38,491 bases of DNA from Acidobacteriota bacterium (GTDB lineage Bacteria > Acidobacteriota > Terriglobia > Bryobacterales > Bryobacteraceae), in NCBI GenBank assembly GCA_025352795.1, contig JANXSF010000074.1, positions 1 to 38,491 of the forward strand. The letters are read 5' to 3'. Below are positions 1 to 9,300 of this stretch, piece by piece (position 1 is the first letter of the stretch; each line of letters opens with the position of its first letter). Position numbers and translations under genes: made by a program. Under the pieces are notes generated by a model, which was not told where the DNA came from, made no database searches, and saw only the letters and a program-made list of their open reading frames with translations.

Positions 1-95
1 GCTCGCCTCGACTTTGGGCAGCCACGCCAGGCGCGACCCCGGCGCTGCTGTGCGAACATACCATGAGGGTTGAGATTCAACCCCTCAATTAGGAA

Positions 96-133
96 CTTTC
101 TACTTTGCCGGGAATAGGATCTTTCTACTTTGC
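96..133. repeat. 13-bp direct repeat CTTTCTACTTTGC
   Basis: The 13-mer CTTTCTACTTTGC occurs exactly twice, at 96-108 and 121-133, a period of 25 bases. Repeated short motifs of this kind are found inside the ends of IS21-family elements, so this may be the scar of an old insertion, but no transposase gene or matching opposite end is visible. The IS assignment is inference. Confidence 0.4.
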
Positions 134-322
134 TCCGACAATCTTTTTATAATAATTGTCGCTGACGGAGCGCCATTAAGAGATTTTTAATCGCAATGAG
201 TTGAGTATGCCGTAAGATGACCGCCAGCCGAAACCAAATTCGCCACTCCCTCCACACCCTTCCCCGTTCCTTCGCCGCTACAGGACGCCCCGTCCCGCAC
301 TTACACCCCTACATCTGGTTCC

Positions 323-350
323 TTGACTCCCTCCACAACTCCGTTACAAT
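323..350 (+). promoter_or_regulatory. Sigma70-like promoter of the MerR gene
   Basis: TTGACT at 323-328 and TACAAT at 345-350 are separated by 16 bases, each one mismatch from the consensus. The implied start site near 357 gives a leader of about 35 bases before the ATG at 391. The spacer is normal, not the stretched 19-20 bases of promoters activated by MerR proteins. Confidence 0.55.
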
Positions 351-390
351 CATGATTACCAGATCTCCCTAAAAACGGAAACTTACTCAA

Positions 391-906
391 ATGTTCAAAA
401 CAAAAAAGACTCGAATTGATGTTAGCGTCACGGCACGCATCTTCTCCTCTGCGGAAATCGCGGATATTGCTGGAGTTAGTCTGCGGCAATTGCAGTGGTG
501 GGATGAACAAAAGGTGGTTTCTCCTCGACATGAGGGGCATAAACGGATCTATCTGGCCGAAGAAGCTGTGGAAATTGCCGTGATCGCCGAATTGCGTCGC
601 AAAGGGTTCTCGCTTCAGAAAATTCGTCGGGTTTTGCGATTCCTGGAAAAAGAAATGGGTAAACGGGTCAGTGAGATTTTCACCGCCATGAGTGAACTGC
701 ATCTGGTCACCGATGGCAAAGCGATTTTTCTGGAAGCCGACCAGGGCCGCATCATTAATATCCTTAAAAATGCCGACCAGCCCATGTTTCTGGTTTGCGT
801 CACCGATCAGGTAAAGCGGCTGAGCTTGCCCGATATGGAATCGCCTGCCCGCAAACCGGCTCGCGTCGAAACTGGCCTTGCTGCCCGTAAAACTCGCGCA
901 GTTTAA
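391..906 (+). CDS. MerR family transcriptional regulator
   Basis: A 171-residue protein with an N-terminal winged-helix DNA-binding domain of the MerR type at about residues 18-90. The signature is seen in FSSAEIADIAGVS (helix-turn-helix), QLQWWDEQ (usually LRYYE or LQYWE) and the wing RIYLAEEAVEIAVIAELRRKG followed by FSLQKIRRVLRFLEKE. The remaining ~80 residues form no recognised ligand domain and contain no cysteines suggesting metal sensing; the C-terminus is basic. It stands alone, 147 bases upstream of the protease gene on the same strand, with its own promoter. The effector is unknown. The family call is firm; the regulated target is not known. Confidence 0.85.
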   Translation: MFKTKKTRIDVSVTARIFSSAEIADIAGVSLRQLQWWDEQKVVSPRHEGHKRIYLAEEAVEIAVIAELRRKGFSLQKIRRVLRFLEKEMGKRVSEIFTAMSELHLVTDGKAIFLEADQGRIINILKNADQPMFLVCVTDQVKRLSLPDMESPARKPARVETGLAARKTRAV

Positions 907-991
907 TGCAAATTTCGTAAATCAGCTTAAACGGGATGGCCGCCTCAGGCGTCTAACCGATAGGGCGTTTGGGCATTTCTGCGATAAACTG

Positions 992-1023
992 GACGCTGTT
1001 GTACTCTTTGACGCTGTTATAAT
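992..1023 (+). promoter_or_regulatory. Promoter/operator candidate upstream of the S41 protease gene
   Basis: A perfect TATAAT lies at 1018-1023, followed by a strong ribosome binding site (GGGAGG, 1037-1042) 11 bases before the ATG. The 9-mer GACGCTGTT occurs twice, at 992-1000 and 1010-1018, so the second copy abuts the -10 and the first sits where a -35 would lie. No good -35 hexamer is visible at 17 bases. The repeat could be an operator or an activator site; the upstream MerR protein is one candidate binder, though MerR sites are usually inverted repeats. Confidence 0.4.
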
Positions 1024-1053
1024 AATGTCGAGTCCTGGGAGGTCTCACCACCG

Positions 1054-2646
1054 ATGGCTAGCCGGCGGTCTCTACTCTACTACCCCGCAGTTGTTGCGGT
1101 TTGTTCGATTCTTGGAGGCTTGTACGGCCCCGGTGTAACCGGTGTGGCTGCTGCTTCTGAAGATGAAGTCTCCCAGACGTTGAAGACTTTCACCAAAGTT
1201 TATTCCCTGGTGGAAGGCAACTTTGCTGACAAAGTTACTTCAGATAAGGCTGTGTACAAAGGTGCCATTGTCGGCATGTTGCGCACACTTGACCCGCACT
1301 CCAGCTTTTTCGATCCCAAAGACTACAACAATTTAAGAGATGACCAGAAGGGTCACTATTATGGTGTGGGTATGCAGGTGGCCGAACGGAATCATCAAGT
1401 GGTGGTGATTGCGCCGTTTCTGGGTTCGCCCGCTTATCGTGCTGGACTTCGTCCAGGCGATACCATTTTGGAAGTCAACGATAAGCGCACAACCAACATG
1501 TCGGTTTCTGAAGTAGCCGATCTATTGAAGGGTCAGAAGGGCACCAAAGTACAAGTGGTTGCCGGTCGCGAAGGGAGCGACAAGCCGCTGACTTTCAACA
1601 TTATTCGCGATGAAATCCCCCGTAAGAGTGTGCAGGACGCCTTCTTTGTGAAGCCCGGCATTCTTCATTTAGACATTGAATCCTTCAACGAAAACACTTC
1701 CAAAGAAGTGGAAGAGAATCTGAAGCGCGTTGGCGAACAGAACGTGAAGGGCATGATTTTGGATCTGCGGGAAAATCCCGGTGGACTGCTCAACGAAGGC
1801 GTGGCAGTGGCTGGCAGGTTTCTGCAAAATGGTCAAGTGGTGGTATCACACCGTGGTCGGGCTTCTGCTGAAAAGCCTTACCTGACTCGCAACGGCTCCA
1901 TTAAACGCGATTACCCGATTGTGGTTCTGGTGAATCGTTACAGCGCATCGGCTGCGGAAATTGTAGCGGGCGCATTGCAGGATCATGATCGTGCAATGAT
2001 TCTGGGTGAAAATACCTTCGGCAAGGGCTTGGTGCAAACCGTGTTCCCACTGGCTGAAGGGACTGGCCTGGCATTGACCACGGCCAAATACTATACGCCC
2101 AGCAACCGGCTGATCCAACGGGATTACTCTTCGTCATCCTTCCTGGATTACTATTACCGCAAGAATGTGGAAACACAGAACCAGCAGGATGTGGCCATGA
2201 CCGATAGCGGTCGCAAAGTGTACGGTGGCGGCGGTATTGCTCCTGATGAAAAGTTTGTTCCAGCCAAGCTCAACAAGTTCCAGATTGAGATGCTGCGCAA
2301 ATATGCTTTCTTCAGCTTCACAGCGAAATTCTTCGCGATTCATGATTCAAAACTGGCACCCGGTTGGGAACTCTCTGAACAAGTATTCAATGATTTCCAT
2401 GCCTACCTGGTGAAAGAAAAAGTTGAGTTCACCGAAGCTGACTTTGCTGAGAATAAGGATTGGAGTCAACAGACTCTGAAACGGGAAATCTACCTGACGG
2501 CTTATGGTACAGAAGAATCCCGCAAGCTGGGTGTGCAGAATGATCCAATGATCATCAAGGCTACAGAGATTATGCCCAAGGCCAAAGTGCTCTTGGATTC
2601 GGCCAAGAAGTTGATTGTGCAGCGGACTGGTGGGGCCCGCGATTAG
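1054..2646 (+). CDS. S41 family carboxy-terminal processing protease
   Basis: A 530-residue exported serine protease of the CtpA/Prc family, which trims or degrades envelope proteins from their C-terminus. Residues 1-33 form a signal peptide or membrane anchor (MASRR then a hydrophobic stretch). A PDZ domain spans about 98-185 (GVGMQV, SPAYRAGLRPGDTILEVN). The S41 catalytic domain follows at about 190-360, with Ser299 in YSASAAEI and Lys324 in FGKGLVQ; the 25-residue spacing matches the Ser-Lys dyad of the family. The C-terminal ~160 residues are a helical extension. The ATG at 1054 is supported by GGGAGG at 1037-1042. The gene ends just before the GMP synthase start, so the two are probably co-transcribed. 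Confidence 0.92.
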   Translation: MASRRSLLYYPAVVAVCSILGGLYGPGVTGVAAASEDEVSQTLKTFTKVYSLVEGNFADKVTSDKAVYKGAIVGMLRTLDPHSSFFDPKDYNNLRDDQKGHYYGVGMQVAERNHQVVVIAPFLGSPAYRAGLRPGDTILEVNDKRTTNMSVSEVADLLKGQKGTKVQVVAGREGSDKPLTFNIIRDEIPRKSVQDAFFVKPGILHLDIESFNENTSKEVEENLKRVGEQNVKGMILDLRENPGGLLNEGVAVAGRFLQNGQVVVSHRGRASAEKPYLTRNGSIKRDYPIVVLVNRYSASAAEIVAGALQDHDRAMILGENTFGKGLVQTVFPLAEGTGLALTTAKYYTPSNRLIQRDYSSSSFLDYYYRKNVETQNQQDVAMTDSGRKVYGGGGIAPDEKFVPAKLNKFQIEMLRKYAFFSFTAKFFAIHDSKLAPGWELSEQVFNDFHAYLVKEKVEFTEADFAENKDWSQQTLKREIYLTAYGTEESRKLGVQNDPMIIKATEIMPKAKVLLDSAKKLIVQRTGGARD

Positions 2647-2647
2647 T

Positions 2648-4411
2648 TTGAACGATTACGCGCCTTCACCTCAAATTACAGTCCTCGATACAGGTGGGCA
2701 GTACACTCACCTGATTGCCCGCAAGGTCCGCGAACTCGGCGTATATGCTGAGGTCCGAACCAGTGAAACTCCGGCAGCGCAACTTGCCGGGCGTAAAGGC
2801 ATTATCATTTCCGGCGGCCCGGCCAGTGTGTATGAACCGGGCAGCCCCACCATTGATCCAGCAATTTTGCATAACGGCACGCCCTTGTTGGGCATCTGCT
2901 ATGGCCAACAATTGATGGCTTATCTTCTGGATGGAACCGTTGAAAAAGGTAGCAAAGGTGAATACGGTTCAGCCGTTTTGACCGTTGGCAATATTGTTAG
3001 TCCCCTACTCAAAGGCTTGCTGCAAACTGAACCTGTCTGGATGAGCCATCGCGATACCGTCTTCAAAGCACCTTCTAATTTCGATGTCCTGGCTTCCACA
3101 CCCACTTGTAAGATCGCCGCGATTGGGAACGATGCGCAATGCCAATATGGTGTGCAATTCCACCCGGAAGTAGTTCACACTCGCGCTGGAAAAACGCTCC
3201 TTGAAAATTTCGTCTTTGGGATATGTAGTTGCCAGCAGGATTGGGAACCTCGCCATCGCATTCCAGTGGTTGAAGAAAAAATTCGTGAAACCGCCGGGCA
3301 GCGCAAGATATTTTTCTTCGTCAGCGGCGGTGTAGATTCCACCGTAGCTTACACGTTATGCCTGCGCGCGTTAGGGCACGATCGTGTTCATGGTGCCTAT
3401 GTCGATACCGGCTTGATGCGTGAAGGTGAAACAGAATTTGTGAAAAAAGTTTTTGCCGAATTGGGTGCCACCGCTTTTCGCGTAGAAGATGCCCGTGATT
3501 TTTTCGTCGATAAATTACAAGGTGTCACTGAACCAGAACTGAAGCGCAAAATTATTGGCGAAGCCTTTGTTGAAATCCAGGATCGCGTGCTGAATTCGGG
3601 CCACTATATGGATCAGGATTGGATTCTTGGCCAGGGCACCATTTACCCTGACACCATTGAATCTGGCGGAACAGCGAAGGCAGATCTGATCAAGACCCAC
3701 CATAACCGAGTGGAAGGAATTCAGAAATTGATGGAAGCGGGCCGGATTGTGGAACCGCTCAGTTCGTTCTATAAAGATGAAGTGCGGGAGATCGGTCGTG
3801 AACTGGGTTTGCCCGCGGAGTTTTTGGAACGGCATCCGTTCCCAGGGCCAGGGTTGGCCATTCGCTGCCTATGTTCAGATATGGATGCCCCGGTGACGCG
3901 CATCGCGGAAGGTTGGGTAGTACCAGTGCATTCTGTGGGCGTGCAGGGTGATTCCCGCAGCTATCGCCCCGTGCTGGCTGTGGAAAGTTTGGAGCACGAA
4001 AGTGCCACTGAGTTGATCAACCAACTGGCAACAGTGAATCGAGTAATCGGGCTGATCGGTTCTCTGGTGCCCATGGCGGAATTATCCGTGCGACGCAGCG
4101 AGTTAACCAAAGAACGCTTAGACCGTTTGCGCAATGTGGATGCTATTGTCCGTCGACTCTCCCTGGCCGCCGGTTTCGAACGCGAAGTATGGCAGTTTCC
4201 AATTGTCCTGATTCCACTGGGCACAGCAGCACGTCCTGATGCGGTAGTGCTGCGCCCGATCTTTTCAGTGGACGGCATGACCGCTTCTTCAGTTCCCTTG
4301 CCAGCAGCGCTGCAAGATCAGTTGAAAACGGAACTGCTTGCGGTGGATGGAATTTCCGCAGTGTTTCACGATTTAACCCATAAACCGCCCGCCACCATTG
4401 AGTGGGAATAA
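2648..4411 (+). CDS. guaA: GMP synthase (glutamine-hydrolysing), long type
   Basis: Converts XMP, ATP and glutamine to GMP, the last step of guanine nucleotide synthesis. From the TTG at 2648 it has 587 residues. The class I glutamine amidotransferase domain (about 8-195) has Cys84 in GICYGQQ and His172/Glu174 in QFHPEV. The ATP-pyrophosphatase domain (about 205-400) has the P-loop SGGVDST at 226-232. The C-terminal domain has VGVQGDSRSY (430-439) and ends in KPPATIEWE. It is about 65-75 residues longer than usual bacterial GuaA; the excess lies in the C-terminal domain (about 445-540) and follows the order seen in human GMPS. TTG at 2648 lies 1 base after the protease stop; a TTG at 2615 and a GTG at 2630 are alternatives that would overlap the protease gene. 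Confidence 0.93.
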   Translation: MNDYAPSPQITVLDTGGQYTHLIARKVRELGVYAEVRTSETPAAQLAGRKGIIISGGPASVYEPGSPTIDPAILHNGTPLLGICYGQQLMAYLLDGTVEKGSKGEYGSAVLTVGNIVSPLLKGLLQTEPVWMSHRDTVFKAPSNFDVLASTPTCKIAAIGNDAQCQYGVQFHPEVVHTRAGKTLLENFVFGICSCQQDWEPRHRIPVVEEKIRETAGQRKIFFFVSGGVDSTVAYTLCLRALGHDRVHGAYVDTGLMREGETEFVKKVFAELGATAFRVEDARDFFVDKLQGVTEPELKRKIIGEAFVEIQDRVLNSGHYMDQDWILGQGTIYPDTIESGGTAKADLIKTHHNRVEGIQKLMEAGRIVEPLSSFYKDEVREIGRELGLPAEFLERHPFPGPGLAIRCLCSDMDAPVTRIAEGWVVPVHSVGVQGDSRSYRPVLAVESLEHESATELINQLATVNRVIGLIGSLVPMAELSVRRSELTKERLDRLRNVDAIVRRLSLAAGFEREVWQFPIVLIPLGTAARPDAVVLRPIFSVDGMTASSVPLPAALQDQLKTELLAVDGISAVFHDLTHKPPATIEWE

Positions 4412-4443
4412 ACTTTGCGGTTGTATGAGAGTAAACTAAAGGC

Positions 4444-6060
4444 GTGCGGACCCTCTTATTCCTATCTATCGCCATTCTTTCGGTTGCCACACTTAACTCG
4501 CAACAACCAACTCAGCCGCCAGCGCAACAACCAGCTCCGCAACCTGTTTTCCGTACAACCACCCGTCTGATTCAAGTGAACGTGGTCGCTTTGGATAAAA
4601 AAGGTAAGCCGGTTACCGATCTTAAGAAAGAAGATTTCACTTTATTCGATAAGGGTAAACAGCAAACCATCAGCTTGTTCGCCATGGAAAACAAGTCGGA
4701 ACGTCGACCGCTACCAAAGCTTGGCCCCGGTATGTTTTCCAATTACACCGGTGGATCAACGTCACCCAACCTAACGGTGATCCTGATTGATTCGTTGAAC
4801 ACGCAATGGGGCGATCAATCGGTGGCTCGTTTGAAAATCATCAAATTTTTGGAGCAGATTAAGCCGGAAGATAGAGTGTCGCTGATGGTCCTGGGGCGGC
4901 AATTAAAGGTACTCCACAGCTTCACGGATGATCGTCAAAGTCTGCTCAATTCACTAAAGAAGTGGGGTGGCCGTCAGGAAGTGGGCGGCGTGGAATCTCC
5001 AGAATCCAGCGAAATGGACGATATTCTTGGCGGAGAAAGTGGGGCTGGTTTAATGGCGGCGGATTTCAAACAATCGCGTCGCATCATTGATTCGCTGGCT
5101 GCCATGGAAGCCGTGGGGAATTTCCTAGCGGGCAGTCCTGGCCGTAAGAATCTGATCTGGGTATCGGGTGGATTCCCCTTGCAGGTTGGATTTCCACAAA
5201 TCCGTTCCGCCCCGGTGATGACCTCAGCCAGTTCACGCGGAGTACCAAGCATAGGACCTTCCGTACCAAGGATGGGCCCTGGTCCGCCGCGCGATCAGCG
5301 CACGTTCACCGACGAAGTGGACAAAGCCATGAAAGTATTGAACAACGCCAATGTTGCCGTTTATCCGGTGGACGCCCGTGGGTTAACCATTGACACGAAT
5401 GCGCATGAAGAAATCGGCACCATGCAGGAGTTTGCATCGCGCACCGGGGGCAAGGCGTTTTTTAATCGTAACGATTTAGACACGGCTATCCGTCAAGTGA
5501 TGGAAGAAACCGAGGTCACCTATACGCTGGCTTTTTACCCGACAGGGGATAAGGCTGACGGGCAACTGCACGATTTGAAAGTGAAGGTTTCGCGCCCAGG
5601 CGTATCGATCCGTAGTCGCAAGGGCTATGTAGCATCGCGACCGGAAGACAATGAGAAATCGCGCGAACAACAGTTGACGTATGCGGTACACAGTCCCATT
5701 GAAGCAACCGGAATCGTGATCATCGCAAGGGTTATGATGAAGGAAGGCAAAGTGCAGATGCTGCTCATTGTGGACCCGAACGGTGTGAACATGGAGCAGG
5801 AAAAAGATAAAGACGGCAAGGATCGTTGGAAAGGCCGTGTCGATATTCTAATCATGCAGCGCGACAAAGCAGGCAACGATTTGGGGGCCACCAAAGATAC
5901 ATTGGACATGTATTTGTTGAAGGAAACCTATGGAAAGATGATGAGCAGCGGACTGAGGTATACCAAAGAAATCGTACCCACTCCAGGGGCGGAATTCTTA
6001 CGAATCATTGTTCGCGATGCGACGTCCACGCTGGCCGGGTCAGTTACTGCAAAGTGGTAG
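4444..6060 (+). CDS. Secreted VWA domain protein, acidobacterial VWFA-related family
   Basis: A 538-residue exported protein. Residues 1-20 are a signal peptide, followed by a Pro/Gln-rich linker (21-35). A beta-rich segment with the family hallmark VTDLKKEDFTLFDKGKQQTI (57-76) precedes a von Willebrand factor A domain (about 108-350), whose metal site is the degenerate DSLNT at 116-120. This layout is that of the VWFA-related acidobacterial domain (TIGR03436). VWA domains bind protein or matrix partners through a divalent metal; the ligand is unknown. The start is GTG at 4444, 32 bases after guaA, with only a weak ribosome binding site (GAGAG). The gene is probably read with guaA but has no obvious functional link to it. 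Confidence 0.85.
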   Translation: MRTLLFLSIAILSVATLNSQQPTQPPAQQPAPQPVFRTTTRLIQVNVVALDKKGKPVTDLKKEDFTLFDKGKQQTISLFAMENKSERRPLPKLGPGMFSNYTGGSTSPNLTVILIDSLNTQWGDQSVARLKIIKFLEQIKPEDRVSLMVLGRQLKVLHSFTDDRQSLLNSLKKWGGRQEVGGVESPESSEMDDILGGESGAGLMAADFKQSRRIIDSLAAMEAVGNFLAGSPGRKNLIWVSGGFPLQVGFPQIRSAPVMTSASSRGVPSIGPSVPRMGPGPPRDQRTFTDEVDKAMKVLNNANVAVYPVDARGLTIDTNAHEEIGTMQEFASRTGGKAFFNRNDLDTAIRQVMEETEVTYTLAFYPTGDKADGQLHDLKVKVSRPGVSIRSRKGYVASRPEDNEKSREQQLTYAVHSPIEATGIVIIARVMMKEGKVQMLLIVDPNGVNMEQEKDKDGKDRWKGRVDILIMQRDKAGNDLGATKDTLDMYLLKETYGKMMSSGLRYTKEIVPTPGAEFLRIIVRDATSTLAGSVTAKW

Positions 6061-6068
6061 CAGAGATC

Positions 6069-6215
6069 GTAGGTCGTTTCAGTAAAACATTACCGTATTG
6101 CAACACCGCCCCCTTCGCGCGCGCGGCTGGGTAACTTGCGGATAAAACGTTGCTTATTAACCGACGGTGGCCACTAGGTCGCACCCCGTGCTAACAAATT
6201 ACTGAAACTACCTAC
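6069..6215. other. Structured intergenic segment with long-range inverted repeat
   Basis: A 17-base arm at 6069-6085 pairs with 6199-6215 at 16 of 17 positions. Inside lie further pairings: ACCG(6092-6095)/CGGT(6165-6168), GCAAC(6099-6103)/GTTGC(6149-6153), and a tight GCAC-CCC-GTGC hairpin at 6181-6191. The closed, nested layout resembles a folded RNA of about 150 bases just after the VWA stop codon. It does not match 6S, SRP, tmRNA or RNase P consensus stretches that I can recognise. It may be a structured 3' UTR or a small RNA. Confidence 0.35.
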
Positions 6216-6265
6216 TAGCCACGAGGTTGGGAATTCTTCTCAGTTCAACCTGAATTCCGACGTTA

Positions 6266-6311
6266 GATCAGGTCGAATGATGGAGATTGTGCACCGTCAC
6301 TCGACCTGATC
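6266..6311. terminator. Hairpin between convergent genes
   Basis: A perfect 11-base inverted repeat, GATCAGGTCGA at 6266-6276 and TCGACCTGATC at 6301-6311, with a 24-base loop. It lies between the VWA gene and the stop of the convergent secreted-protein gene at 6326. There is no T-run, so it is not a classic intrinsic terminator, but its place suits a transcription-end or mRNA-stabilising structure. Confidence 0.35.
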
Positions 6312-6325
6312 ACATTGCAAAGTAA

Positions 6326-9300
6326 CTAACGCACTTCGTTCAAACCACCTATACCGCACGACTTGCAGATGCCGAACGAACTGCCGTTTCCGACAATGTT
6401 TGTGCAGCGGCTGGTAATGCTGGCTAGTTCCGTCGGACTCAGCGTTGAACGCAGAAACGGGGTTTCGCCTACAGCGAATGCTCCAGGAGTAACAGCGGCG
6501 TGGATTGTGGTGCCGAACGCTGCGGATCCGCCAGCCGTTGGGAAGAGCGCCGTACCGGCCTGGGCTGCAGAATTGGTGCAGTTTGTGCCGGTAAACGTTG
6601 GACCCGCGCCAGTGTTGACCAGTTTCACAATCACCGAGTTCGGTCGAACACCAGTGAGTGTGTTGGCGGTTAAGTCGTTCTTTACCGAAAGTGAAACCAG
6701 CCCGTTCGGGGTGATCAAGCAAGAGCAGCAGGATACAAGTTGTTCATCGGGCGAGAACGTATACACGTTCATGCAGATGTTGCCAGTTCCGCCGAAGCCA
6801 GGCCCGCTCAAAGCTGCGCCGTTGAATCCGGTGTTGGTAATGTTGATCACCGAATCACCTGCGGTCAGGTTGGCCGCATAACGAATCAGGAAATCAAGCG
6901 GCAGGATCTTGGTCGGATCTGCTGCCGTATTATTGCCACTATACACTGCCAGTTCGCCGCCACCTGCCACCGCTACATTGTTGATTACGGCAAGCGGAGA
7001 ATTGGTCGCCACATTCACGGTGATCGTGATGGGCGGGAAGCTTGAACCAGTCGCCACGATTGATGTGGAGGTGCAAGTAATAGTGACCACATTGCAGGTC
7101 CAACCGGTTCCGGACATTGCCACTACTGTCAGGCCAGCAGGTGGAGTTTCTGTCATCACAACAGGCGCGCCCGTTGTAGGTCCAAAGCCGATGTTGCTCA
7201 CCACCACTGTATAGATGGCGCCCAACTGGCCTTGTGTAAAGTCGCCAATATGGCTCTTTGAGATGATCAGGTCGGGCAACTGAATGATGGTGGTGGGGTC
7301 ATCCACATTATTGTTGGCGGCATTGGCGTCGCCACCACCAGATACCACTGCCGAATTGGTGACATTCGGAGGAGCGTTGGGGGCCACTGTCACTGTAAGT
7401 ATAATTGGATTGAAATTCGCGCCAGGCCCTACAACCGCTATGCTGGTGCAAGTCAATGTAGCGAGGGTGCAACTCCAGCCGGTGCCGCTGATGGCAGTGG
7501 CCGTCATGCTGGCAGGCAACGTATCGGTGACCGAGACAGGAACGCCAGTGGTCGACCCAACGCCAACATTTTTCACGGTAATCGTATATTGCGCGCCCAC
7601 TTGACCTTGCAAGAAACTACCGGGATGCGTCTTGGTCAGCGATAAATCGGGCAGCAGAGCGAGAGTGGAAATTTCCCATGCGCTGCGGCCGTGAGTTGCC
7701 ACCGCCAAAAGCTTCAGACTTGCGTTGAATTCGATTTGAACGGCTTGGCTATTGGGCAACCCAGTGCTCACTCGTGCCCAAGTAATGCCACCGTCAGCAG
7801 ATGCGTAAACACCGTCTTCAGCGCCAATGTATAGCACGCCCGATCCAACCTGGATTGACCAAACCGGTTGGGAGCACAAGCAAGCCGTCACGCTGGACAA
7901 ATTCCCGCTGATGTCTGTCCAACTGGTCCCGCCGTTGGTCGTCCTATATACGTTGCCCGCGCCGGTAAAGGTATTCAGCACAGCATAGGCGGTTGTGGAA
8001 GTGGCTGGGTCCACTTGAATGTCCTGCACGATTCCGTTCGGCAGCCCTGTATTTACAAGCGTCCAAGCAGTGCCATGATTGGTTGTGACAAAGAGGTTCG
8101 TCGGACCGAAACCAGCGCCAGTTCCGGTGGCCTTATGCACCGATGCATAAATTGTGTTGGTAGCAGAACGCGAAAGACCTATGGCGTTCACAAACCCGCC
8201 TACCACTGGGAAAGCGCCCAGCTTGGTCCATGCCGTACCTTGATTGGTGGTTTCCCAAACGCCGTCGGTACCGTACAGCACGTGGTCGCCATTGCCTGGA
8301 TCCACAACAAAGGGTGCGTAGAATTGCTGATTGTTCTGATCGGCGGAAATGCTTGTGGTGCGGGTTGTCCAGGTTGCCCCGCTATCGTTTGAGAAGCGGA
8401 AGAAATTCACGCCAAAGCTTGCGGTGGGAATTTGGTGATATGCAATGGTGCCGTTGGTTTGGCTGAATTTAGCAAAGCCGCCATCGCCGCCATCGGTCTC
8501 ACTCCAGACTGTGTCCCCGCTGAATTTTTCTGTTCCATTATCCTGACTGCCGCCGATCACTTGCTTCGGATCGGTAGGATGCATGCCCACACCGGTGAAC
8601 TGGATGGTAGCCAAATCGCCATTCAAATTCGCCCAGGTTGGGCCCGCCGGATTATCTAAACGATACAGTCCGCCGTCGCAGCCGTCATAGTAAAGTCCAG
8701 CTACAATCGCTCCGGCATGATGGTCAGCATGCGGATTCAAAGCGCCGCCTGATATATCGGACCAATTTGCGCCGCTGTCAGTGGTGCGCAAAATGCTGCC
8801 AGCGCCTGCGGAACCAGCCACCACAACTATGGCCGAGTTGGCTGGATCCACTGTGATCACGGTGTCATACCAACCTTGCGCCGTCATGTAATTACCCATG
8901 CCCGGATTTGCTGTCAAATTCGTGGACGTCGTGCCGCCATTGTCACTGCGACTGACGTACAAAAGTCCATTGCCAACAGGATTCTGTGCCGACGCATAAA
9001 CAACCTGCCCGGAAACGGCAAGGGCAATGCGCCCCACCGTCGCGCCGCTGGTGAACCCTGCCTGCAAGGCCCAAGTTGTGCCGCTGTTGGTGGATTTATA
9101 CACGCCATTGGCTGCGTCTCCACCGTTATTGCCGTGGGCTGCGTAAATGGTTGTGGGATTTGTTGCATCCAGTTGCACATCAGACCAGGCATTATTCGAT
9201 TCAAGGCCAGCGGCCAGGGTCATATTTGTCCAAGTAACTCCCGTATCGGTGGTTTTGTAAATGCCTGTTCCGCAGCAAGCTCCATTCGCGCCGCGACTAG

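Larger units (their letters stand above)
1..390. other. Gene-poor left edge with possible insertion-sequence remnant
   Basis: No convincing gene is seen here. The first ~90 bases have a higher GC content than what follows and could be the 3' end of a gene cut by the window edge: one forward frame stays open to a TAG at 88-90, but its residues match no family I recognise. A hairpin with a one-base bulge (TGAGGGTT/AACCCCTCA) lies at about 65-89. A 13-base direct repeat follows at 96-133. From about 230 to 340 the plus strand is rich in C and poor in G. The MerR promoter closes the stretch. Confidence 0.4.

Noticed and set aside
878-1138. 86-residue open frame between the MerR and protease genes
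   Set aside because: It overlaps both neighbours, contains the protease promoter and ribosome binding site, and matches no family.
6069-6215. Assignment of the structured segment to 6S, tmRNA, SRP or RNase P RNA
   Set aside because: None of the conserved sequence blocks of these RNAs could be found; only the base-pairing pattern is visible.
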